NCBI GenBank assembly: GCA_012515695.1
Contig: JAAYXX010000498.1
Location: 1-12,269, forward strand
From: Chloroflexota bacterium
GTDB lineage: Bacteria; Chloroflexota; Anaerolineae; UBA1429
DNA: 12,269 nt
Direction: 5' to 3'
Shown here: positions 6,287-12,269 of the stretch, one piece after another
Layout of the letters: the number at the start of each line of letters is the position of its first letter
Position numbering within the stretch: position 1 is the stretch's first letter
The notes under the pieces: model-generated
What the model saw: only the letters and a program-made list of their open reading frames with translations
What the model was told of the DNA's origin: nothing
Databases searched by the model: none
Made by a program: the position numbers and the translations under genes

Positions 6287-7423
6287 ATGCATGTGGCCCA
6301 TGTAACGGCGACTTTTCGCCCATATCAAGGGGGAACTGGCAACGTCTGCTATTACCATGCCCGCGAGTTGGCCCGGCGCGGGCACGCGGTGGACGTTTTC
6401 ACCGCCGCCATGCGCGGAGCGCCACGAACCGAGCTGGCCGACGGTATGCATATCCATCGCCTGCCCGCGCTGCTGCAAATCGGCAACGCGCCCATCCTGC
6501 CCGGCATCGTGAGCGCCCTGCGCGGCTTTGACCTGATCCACCTGCACTACCCGTTTATCCTGGGCGCCGAGATGGCCCGCGCTGCCTCAGCCCTATACCA
6601 TGCGCCTCTGGTCATCTCGTTTCACAATGACCTGATCGGCGACGGGACGCGAGCGGCCATTCTGGCCCTTTATCAACGGGCGTCGGCTGCGCTGACTGTA
6701 TCCAGCGCGGCGCGTGTCTGCGCCGTGTCGCTCGACCACTACCACGCCAGCAACCTGGGGCAGGCGCTGGGCAACCGGCGCGAGGTGGCCGTCGAACTGC
6801 CCAACGGCGTGGACGTAGACCACTTTTGCCCATCCGGTCCGGCTGCGGACCTCGCGGCGTATGGCATCCCCCCAGACGCCAGGGTCGCGCTCTTTGTCGC
6901 AGCGCTAGACCGCGCCCACCATTTCAAAAGGCTGGATCGGCTCTTGCAGGCCGCCAAACACCTGCCGCCAGAGGTATACCTGCTCGTGGTGGGAGATGGG
7001 GATTTGCGCGCAGGCTATGAACAGGAGGCGCACGCGCTCGGCCTCACCGGGCGCATCGTGTTCGTCGGGTCGGTGGGCCACGAGGCAATGCCCCCGCTCT
7101 TTCGCGCCGCGCACCTGACCGTCATGCCCTCGACGCCGCCCGAATCCTTTGGCCTGGCGCTCGTCGAATCGCTGGCTTGCGGCACGCCCGTCATCGCGGC
7201 CAATATCCCCGGCGTGCGGACTGTTGTCGAGCATGGCAGCGACGGCCTGCTGGTGGATGCTGGCGATCCTGCGGCCCTCGCCGCCGCCATCCAGCAAATC
7301 CTGGCCGACGAAGCCACGCGGCAGGCAATGGGCCAACGCGGACGCGCCAAGGTGCAGGCTCGCTATGCCTGGCCGGTGATCGGTGCGCGCCTGGAGACGA
7401 TTTACCGGGAGGTCTTGCGTTGA
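6287..7423 (+). CDS. Family 4 (GT-B) glycosyltransferase
   Basis: The 378-residue protein starts at ATG 4 bp after the previous stop, with GGAG at 6273-6276 about 10 nt upstream. The N-terminal Rossmann half has HVTATFRPYQGGTGNVCYYH (5-24), a glycine-rich acceptor loop. ELPNGVDVDHF (170-180) marks the linker. The C-terminal half has LDRAHHFKRLDRLL (207-220) with the donor-phosphate Lys, then VVGDGDLR (234-241). The GT4 signature ESFGLALVESLACGTPVIA (286-304) contains the E-x7-E pair E286/E294. It is a retaining, soluble or membrane-peripheral sugar transferase, probably extending the same glycan from the cytoplasmic side. Its stop codon overlaps the TTG start of the next gene by 4 bp. The sugar and linkage are unknown. 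Confidence 0.94.
   Translation: MHVAHVTATFRPYQGGTGNVCYYHARELARRGHAVDVFTAAMRGAPRTELADGMHIHRLPALLQIGNAPILPGIVSALRGFDLIHLHYPFILGAEMARAASALYHAPLVISFHNDLIGDGTRAAILALYQRASAALTVSSAARVCAVSLDHYHASNLGQALGNRREVAVELPNGVDVDHFCPSGPAADLAAYGIPPDARVALFVAALDRAHHFKRLDRLLQAAKHLPPEVYLLVVGDGDLRAGYEQEAHALGLTGRIVFVGSVGHEAMPPLFRAAHLTVMPSTPPESFGLALVESLACGTPVIAANIPGVRTVVEHGSDGLLVDAGDPAALAAAIQQILADEATRQAMGQRGRAKVQARYAWPVIGARLETIYREVLR
7407..7412 (+). promoter_or_regulatory. Ribosome binding site for the TTG start at 7420
   Basis: GGGAGG at 7407-7412, 7 nt upstream of TTG 7420, decides the start of the small orphan gene. That start overlaps the preceding TGA by 4 bp (7420-7423). Confidence 0.65.
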
Positions 7424-8037
7424 CCCTGGCAGATCCGGATAGCGTCCAGTCGCGGCCCTATGGCGGCCAAAGCGTCTCAACCCTTGGCCTGCTAGACTAT
7501 CGCTATGCGCTCGACGCCGCCATGTCGCTGCTGGCCGGGGCGCAGGCCCCCCTGGTGCTGTGTCAGGCCCCGCCACTGGCAAGGGAGGGGCTGCCACCGT
7601 CCGCCGCCGACTCGCCCACCAACGACGCCGCGCTCTGGATCGAACCACTGGCCGACACCTGGCAGGCAGACCTCGCCTCGCTCGTCGCTCGCCTCGCTGA
7701 GAACGGCCAACTGATCGTCCTGCTCTCCCGGCCCCTGGCGCTTCTCCTGCCCACCCGGCGCGCCTGGAATATCCGCGCACTGGGCACACGGCTGGGAGGC
7801 GTTCGCCAACTGCAAGGCGCGCTGGCGCGGGCGGGCTTGCGGCTGGATGCAGCCTATGGCATCCATACGATGATGGCAATGGGATTGAACAGGATGAGCC
7901 AACAGCTTGAGCGGCGGGGCCGCCCCGACCTGGGCGACCCGTTGCACTTTGCGGCGCGTCTGCGCTATTGCGCGCGCGGGCCGCTCGCCGCGCTCTCTAC
8001 CGTCGCGCTGCTCATCGCCACGAGGGTACGCGAATGA
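7420..8037 (+). CDS. Orphan operon protein, possible degenerate SAM-methyltransferase fold
   Basis: The start is TTG 7420, giving 205 residues. GGGAGG lies 7 nt upstream and the start overlaps the previous stop. The frame is open further upstream, but only inside the glycosyltransferase gene. I recognise no certain family. Residues 71-107 (ALWIEPLADTW then NGQLIVLLSRP) resemble the central part of class I methyltransferases, where a loop precedes 'pGG.lii'. Residues 125-148 (GGVRQLQGALARAGLRLDAAYG) resemble their later 'L...L..aGF....vYG' segment. The N-terminal GxGxG SAM motif is absent, so a catalytic methyltransferase is unlikely. It has no signal peptide. A hydrophobic stretch (188-200) lies near the C-terminus. 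It ends with an ATGA overlap onto the next gene, so it is a genuine operon member. The fold is a guess, the gene itself is likely. Confidence 0.75.
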   Translation: MTLADPDSVQSRPYGGQSVSTLGLLDYRYALDAAMSLLAGAQAPLVLCQAPPLAREGLPPSAADSPTNDAALWIEPLADTWQADLASLVARLAENGQLIVLLSRPLALLLPTRRAWNIRALGTRLGGVRQLQGALARAGLRLDAAYGIHTMMAMGLNRMSQQLERRGRPDLGDPLHFAARLRYCARGPLAALSTVALLIATRVRE

Positions 8038-9395
8038 CCACACCCGAGATTTCCGCCAAGCGCGCCAACGAGGCCGCTATTGGTGCCATCGTTGGCGCCG
8101 TCAATGACGCCGTCAAGGACGCCGTTGCAGCACTCGACGCCTGGTTCGAGCATATGCGGGGGCCGGGCGGCTATGGCGGCCCCGTTGCCCACTGGTGGCA
8201 GCAAAGCCTCCTGTATACTGGCGCAGGGCTGGATTGGCGCTATGAAGGGCTGATGATGGGCTATCTCACGCTCTGGGAGCGGACGGGCAATGCGCGCTGG
8301 CTCGCCAAGGCCCGCCGGGCAGGCGACGACCTCGTCGCAGGCCAGCTTGCCAGTGGACACTATACCGCCTCGGCGTTCGAGATCAACCCGGCCACTGCGG
8401 GCACTCCGCATGAAGCGGCCTGCGACGCCAGCTTGTTGGCGCTGGCGATGGCGCTGCGGCAGGCGGGGCAGCGCGGCTGGGAAACCTATGCGGTGCGCGC
8501 CGAGTACAACCTGCGGTCTTTTTACATCGCGCAACTGTGGAACGCCGAGATACAGGCGTTTGCCGACGACCCCAGAGCCGACGCGTTCGTGCCCAACAAA
8601 GCGGCAACCGCCGCCGAAGCGATGTTCCTGCTCTCCGAGTTAACCGGCAACGAGATGTGGGCGGAACGCTACGCCCTCCCGACGCTCCACCGGGTTATGG
8701 CCCATCAGGTGCAGGGGCAGTCGTGGCTCGATGGCGCAATCGCGCAGAGCACCCTGAACCACCGGCGCATCGAAAAGTACTTCCCTTACTATATTTCCCG
8801 CTGCATCCCGGCGCTGTTGCGCGGCTATCGCTGGACCAATGACGAGCGATATGCTGCCAGCGCGCTGCGGGCCATGACGTTCATCGCGCAATGGCTCCAA
8901 GAGGATGGCTCCCTCCCCACAGTGGTCTACCCGAACCAGCGCATCAACCGCTACCCGGCCTGGATTGCGCCCCTTGGCGATGTGCTGCGCGCTGCGGACG
9001 AATTGCGGCCCTACGGCTGGGACGGCGACCTGAGCGCCACCGAGGAATGGCTGCTGCGCGGCCAGGACGCGTCGGGCGGCATCCAGACGGCGCGCGGCTT
9101 TGGCAGGCAGGCGGCGGGCGCGCGTCCGGCCTCCGTGCCCGATGTGCGCGACGTGCTGCACGTGGCGGGGTGGTGTGACAAGGCGTTTCGCTATCTGGCG
9201 GCCCACGTCAGCGGCGAGCTACCCACCGGCACAAGCGCCCCCTTTGAGACGGCGTGCGCCTTTCAAGGACAGCCCATGCACCTGATCGAGACCCCGGAAA
9301 AGCTGGAAATCTCGACTCGCGGGCGGCTCTGCTATCGCTGGCAAAAGGGCAACCCGTGGGCCGAAACCGCGTCCCCCGCGTTCTGGTTGCGTTGA
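8034..9395 (+). CDS. Alpha/alpha-toroid protein (six-hairpin glycosidase-like)
   Basis: The start is ATG 8034, overlapping the previous stop as ATGA, with GAGGG at 8022-8026, 7 nt upstream. This gives 453 residues. The motif TGNxxW or TNDxRY followed by a helix recurs at 84-89, 204-209 and 268-273, each after a helix ending in a leucine-rich turn. That is the pattern of helical hairpins in (alpha/alpha)n toroids such as GH88/GH105/GH127-like enzymes and some lyases. Aromatic-rich loops WWQQSLLYTG (54-63) and YFPYYISR (249-256) could line a sugar groove. There is no signal peptide or membrane segment, so it acts in the cytoplasm unless exported otherwise. Catalytic residues cannot be assigned with confidence. 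Lying among glycosyltransferases, it may trim, epimerise or bind a glycan intermediate. Confidence 0.85.
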   Translation: MTTPEISAKRANEAAIGAIVGAVNDAVKDAVAALDAWFEHMRGPGGYGGPVAHWWQQSLLYTGAGLDWRYEGLMMGYLTLWERTGNARWLAKARRAGDDLVAGQLASGHYTASAFEINPATAGTPHEAACDASLLALAMALRQAGQRGWETYAVRAEYNLRSFYIAQLWNAEIQAFADDPRADAFVPNKAATAAEAMFLLSELTGNEMWAERYALPTLHRVMAHQVQGQSWLDGAIAQSTLNHRRIEKYFPYYISRCIPALLRGYRWTNDERYAASALRAMTFIAQWLQEDGSLPTVVYPNQRINRYPAWIAPLGDVLRAADELRPYGWDGDLSATEEWLLRGQDASGGIQTARGFGRQAAGARPASVPDVRDVLHVAGWCDKAFRYLAAHVSGELPTGTSAPFETACAFQGQPMHLIETPEKLEISTRGRLCYRWQKGNPWAETASPAFWLR

Positions 9396-9419
9396 TCTGA
9401 TGGGCGAGCGAGTGTAAGC

Positions 9420-10574
9420 GTGTTGCTTGACCTGATCGCGCAAGTAATCGAGCTGGTTCGCTCCTACGTAACGGTGCTGACGCTTGCGGGCATTGTGGGC
9501 GTCAGCCTCAACACCTGGAGGCGGTGGCGGCAGGATAGCGCGCGCTGGGCCAACCCGCCGCTCCCGGCGTTCGTTCCGCCGGAAGCATGGCCCAGCCAGC
9601 CACAGGTGAGCGCGCTGGTGGCCGCCTGGAATGAGGCGGGGAATATCGAGCGGCACGTGCATAGCTTTACCCAGTTGCGTTACCCGCACAAAGAGCTGAT
9701 GCTGTGCGCCGGTGGACCGGATGGAACCTACGCCCTTGCGCGACGCTGGGCGGGGCCGCAGGTGACCGTGTTGGAACAGCAGCCCGGCGAGGGCAAACAG
9801 CGCGCCCTGCAACGCTGCCTGGAGCAAGCCACGGGCACGACGATCCTGCTGGTCGACGCGGACTGCGAGTTCTCCGACGAGGCTTTCGCCCGCCTGCTGG
9901 AGCCGCTCGCGCGCGGCGAGGCTCAGGTGGTGACAGGCGTCTCGCAGCCCAGAGCCGACCAACGAGGCTACCCGCTGGTCCAGTACCAGTGGTTCCGCGA
10001 CATCCTGGCGTCGTACCAGATGCCCCCCACCGTGGATGGCGTCTTGGGGCGCAATTGCGCCTTGAGCCGGAGCGTGTTGGAGGACGTCGGCGAATTCAGG
10101 ACGCCCGTTCGCACCGGCACAGACTATTACCTGAGCAGAGTGCTAATGCAACGGGGCTATACCATTCACGCCGCGCCCTACAGCCGCATCGTCACGGAAT
10201 ACCCCGAGACGCCCAGCGCCTACGTCCGCATGTGGCGGCGCTGGAACAAGAACCTGCTTATCCACGGCCCGAGATTCCGCATGTGGAAAGACGTCCGCAG
10301 CGTGGCGACCGCGTTCGCCGTGTACGGCCTGATGGTGCTCCTGCCGCTGCTGACGCCGCTTTTGGGGCCAATCGCGTTGGGGGCGGGGTTGCTCCTCGCC
10401 AGCATAGCTCTCGCCAACCGCATATATCGTCAGGCAGTTGGCGCACACCTTGCCAATGAGCGGGTTTCCTGGAAAAACCTGCTCTATACTCCCTATTACA
10501 TGGGACTGGATATGTTGGCGGTGTTCCTGTCAGTCTATGACTCGCTCGACGCACGACACCGGGCACGCTGGTAA
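9420..10574 (+). CDS. Membrane-anchored family 2 glycosyltransferase (cellulose/hyaluronan-synthase-like)
   Basis: The 384-residue protein starts at GTG 9420, 24 bp after the previous stop. The nearest purine-rich site GGGCGAG (9402-9408) is 11 nt away, so initiation looks weak. Residues 13-30 form an N-terminal membrane segment. The GT-A domain carries ALVAAWNEAGNI (65-76), a PGEGKQRAL turn (122-130), and DXD as DADCEF (146-151). GRNCALSR (210-217) and GTDYYLSR (233-240) follow, the latter where processive enzymes have a Glu-Asp pair. RMWRRW (270-275) resembles the Q/RxxRW motif of processive synthases. Two or three more membrane segments (about 298-316, 318-332, 358-372) follow. It probably adds sugars at the inner membrane surface and may polymerise or extrude glycan. 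Processivity is uncertain because of the altered TED-like motif and few helices. Confidence 0.9.
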   Translation: MLLDLIAQVIELVRSYVTVLTLAGIVGVSLNTWRRWRQDSARWANPPLPAFVPPEAWPSQPQVSALVAAWNEAGNIERHVHSFTQLRYPHKELMLCAGGPDGTYALARRWAGPQVTVLEQQPGEGKQRALQRCLEQATGTTILLVDADCEFSDEAFARLLEPLARGEAQVVTGVSQPRADQRGYPLVQYQWFRDILASYQMPPTVDGVLGRNCALSRSVLEDVGEFRTPVRTGTDYYLSRVLMQRGYTIHAAPYSRIVTEYPETPSAYVRMWRRWNKNLLIHGPRFRMWKDVRSVATAFAVYGLMVLLPLLTPLLGPIALGAGLLLASIALANRIYRQAVGAHLANERVSWKNLLYTPYYMGLDMLAVFLSVYDSLDARHRARW

Positions 10575-10621
10575 CACAATACCGCCCAGCGAAATCGGAC
10601 CGCCGCCATCCTTGGCGGCAG

Positions 10622-10816
10622 AGACCCTCACCCCGGCCCTCTCCCAAGGGGCGAGGGTGGCAAACCGCCCTCACCCTCGGCTGTACTCAGCCGCACGGCT
10701 GAAAGCCGCTCGGCTGAAAGCCGCGCTCTCCCAAAGGGCGAGGGAACCAAACCACCCTCACCCCAGCCCACCGCCCTTCTCCCCCTCTCCAAATCTGGAG
10801 AGGGAGCCGGGGGGGG
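10622..10816. repeat. Cluster of GC-rich palindromes and CCCTCACCC repeats
   Basis: CCCTCACCC(C/T) occurs at 10625-10634, 10668-10677 and 10755-10764. Hairpins are CCCTCTCCC with GGGCGAGGG (10637-10657, one mismatch), a second near-copy at 10725-10743, and CCCTCTCC-AAATCT-GGAGAGGG (10783-10804, perfect 8-bp stem). Between them are three palindromes built on CGGCT...AGCCG: 10678-10693, 10696-10708 and 10711-10723, the last two being copies of a 15-bp unit. An eight-G run lies at 10809-10816. It fills the gap between convergent genes. From memory, similar CCCTCACCCC elements are common in intergenic DNA of several phyla. It may be a REP/MITE-like element acting as a bidirectional transcription barrier. 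No T-runs follow the stems. Confidence 0.75.
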
Positions 10817-10844
10817 AGGTTTGTCCCTTCAATGCTACGCCGCA

Positions 10845-12269
10845 CTACTCCCCCGGCGACACCTGCAAAATCCTCCCATCGCCGCCAGCGAGCAACAGCG
10901 CCGAGCCAGTCGTGTATATCTCGCCCGTCTCTACGTCGCGCAACCGCCGTGGCCCGGAGAGAGAGGCAACCGTCAGGTGTTGCGGCACACACGCCCTGTT
11001 GACCACTACCACATAGCTCTCGCTGCCCTCTGCGTTCGTCAGCGTGCTGATATACGCAGCCCCAACGCTCCCCATGACGCTGTATTCATCGTCGGTTTTA
11101 TGTAGCGTCATCAGCAAGCCGCGCAGTGGCCCGATCCGTCGAGCCAATGACCCGACCTGAGCAAACAAAGCAGGGTTGTCCTTCAAGCCGATCCAACCCT
11201 GCTCGCTGCTATAGAGGAACCAAAAGATGCCCGTCGCGCCTTCGCCAATCGCCAGCCAATGCTCCTCGCGAATCTCGGGCGCTGCTGGTGCGCGCAAGTG
11301 CCATGTGCCGCTCTCATCCTGAAAGCTATGCGTCTGCAGAATCACCCACAACGGTGTCCCGGCTGGTCTATCCTGGGCAATTGCCCGGATATAATCCACC
11401 AGATCCTCGTCGGGGTAACCAAAAGCGTGCATCACCGTATCGCAGGGGGGATTGCTATAGTGAAAGGGGTAAATATCGAGCAGCATCACGTCCGGCTGGG
11501 CCGCCGCGAACACAGACCGCGCCCGCTCAATGCCGATCAACGCGGACATGAGCAGGCGTTCCGGGTCACGCTCCCGGTAGGCTTGCACAGCCAACGCCAC
11601 CTTGTCCTTCTGGCTGCTGGTGGGTTCATCCAGAATGTTATAGCCTTTCAAGCTCGGATGCCCCTTCACGGCGTCCACCTGCGGGTAGATAATCGCCCGC
11701 GCCGTGTCCAGGTTCTCCGTCACCTCGCGGCCAAACCATTGCTCTCCCAGCTCGCCGAGGCAATAGTACACATCAAACTCTTGAGCGTCCGAGATATCCA
11801 ACAGATTCGCCCTGCTGGCCCAGGTGTTGACGAAAAAGACGGCGTCCAGGTGGTGGGCGCGCAGGTCGTCAATCATCGGGCCAAACGTAGACGCGCTGAC
11901 CATGTTCCCGTCCTCCACGACGCCCAGCGGAAAAGCCGCCGCGTCAGGCATGGGAGCCGGGATCATCTCGTAGCAAGGCTCGTCAATCGGCGCGTCGCCC
12001 ACGATATTGCCGCACACCAGATTGGGGCCGTCCACCGTCTCGCTCTCGCTGATGAACGCGTCCCCCAGGCCCGAAACGACGTTATTACGCACCTCGTACC
12101 GACCGGCCTGGGCCTGCGCGTTCGTGGCCCCGTTCACCGCCAGGAACGTATGCACGCTGTCCACCTGGTTGCCGACGATTCTATTGCCATAATAGTCAAC
12201 GAGCGGCACGCCCCGGAAGGAGCTGGGCGAGTTCTGCCAGACAAAATAATGAGGCTGGCCCGTCACCAG
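10845..12269 (-). CDS. Beta-helix and TIM-barrel glycosidase-like protein, 5' end beyond the window
   Basis: The frame is open to the right edge, so at least the N-terminus is missing. 475 codons including the stop lie in the window. Residues are counted from the codon at 12266. Residues 24-90 carry NRIVGNQV, NNVVSG and CGNIVGD turns at intervals of about 30 residues, typical of right-handed parallel beta-helices. Residues about 110-385 look like a TIM barrel: FFVNTW (144-149), KGYNILDEP (207-215) with E214 as likely acid/base, LLDIYPF (262-268), and GIFWFLYSSEQGW (346-358) with E355 as a possible second carboxylate. Residues about 396-473 are a beta-sandwich with YVVVVNR and a GDGRILQV ending. 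It is probably secreted and acts on polysaccharide. The substrate is unknown. It converges on the glycan operon. Confidence is high for coding, moderate for fold. Confidence 0.88.
   Translation of the reverse strand: MVTGQPHYFVWQNSPSSFRGVPLVDYYGNRIVGNQVDSVHTFLAVNGATNAQAQAGRYEVRNNVVSGLGDAFISESETVDGPNLVCGNIVGDAPIDEPCYEMIPAPMPDAAAFPLGVVEDGNMVSASTFGPMIDDLRAHHLDAVFFVNTWASRANLLDISDAQEFDVYYCLGELGEQWFGREVTENLDTARAIIYPQVDAVKGHPSLKGYNILDEPTSSQKDKVALAVQAYRERDPERLLMSALIGIERARSVFAAAQPDVMLLDIYPFHYSNPPCDTVMHAFGYPDEDLVDYIRAIAQDRPAGTPLWVILQTHSFQDESGTWHLRAPAAPEIREEHWLAIGEGATGIFWFLYSSEQGWIGLKDNPALFAQVGSLARRIGPLRGLLMTLHKTDDEYSVMGSVGAAYISTLTNAEGSESYVVVVNRACVPQHLTVASLSGPRRLRDVETGEIYTTGSALLLAGGDGRILQVSPGE

Noticed and set aside
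7177..7419. Upstream extension of the orphan gene into the GT4 gene
   Set aside because: It overlaps a well-conserved GT4 region in another frame. TTG 7420 has an ideal ribosome binding site and a 4-bp overlap with the preceding stop.
10622..10816. CRISPR array
   Set aside because: Repeats are short palindromes with irregular spacing and no uniform spacers, and no cas gene is nearby.

Overview
This 12.3 kb GC-rich window looks like the chromosome of a Chloroflexota bacterium, probably Anaerolineae-like. That assignment is an inference. It rests on the style of the hybrid kinase (C-terminal receiver whose tail ends in a GLSVSEVLRC-type segment), a regulator joining a sigma-4-like helix-turn-helix to a decayed kinase ATPase domain and a receiver, and CCCTCACCCC-type intergenic repeats. 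No rRNA, tRNA, CRISPR array or transposase gene is visible.

Layout. (1) 1-301 is a non-coding leader with two perfect hairpins, a plausible sigma-70-type promoter at 156-184, and four AGGAC boxes spaced exactly 11 bp apart at 256-293, the last one providing the Shine-Dalgarno of the next gene. (2) 302-1585 (+) is an unusual response regulator and 1515-3689 (-) is a membrane hybrid histidine kinase. They converge and overlap by 71 bp at their 3' ends. (3) 3690-4227 is a divergent regulatory region with a weak minus-strand promoter for the kinase and a strong-looking plus-strand promoter (3797-3825) about 400 nt ahead of the next operon. (4) 4228-10574 (+) is a tightly packed six-gene operon: a polyprenyl-phosphate-type family 2 glycosyltransferase, a rhamnosyltransferase-like family 2 glycosyltransferase, a family 4 glycosyltransferase, a small protein that may be a decayed methyltransferase, an alpha/alpha-toroid protein, and a membrane-anchored family 2 glycosyltransferase. 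Spacings are +6, +4, -4, -4 and +24 bp, which implies translational coupling. (5) 10575-10844 is a convergent intergenic region full of GC-rich palindromes and short repeats. (6) 10845-12269 (-) is the 3' part of a large secreted-type protein with a beta-helix tail, a glycosidase-like TIM barrel and a C-terminal beta domain. It is cut by the window edge.

Together the operon appears to build a cell-surface or exported glycan. The first enzyme could charge a lipid carrier at the membrane, the second and third could extend the chain, and the last could add sugar or polymerise at the membrane. The toroid protein and the small orphan have no proven role but are locked into the operon by overlapping start and stop codons. 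No flippase, polymerase or nucleotide-sugar synthesis gene lies in the window, so the pathway is incomplete here. The two-component pair next door may regulate it, but only proximity supports that.
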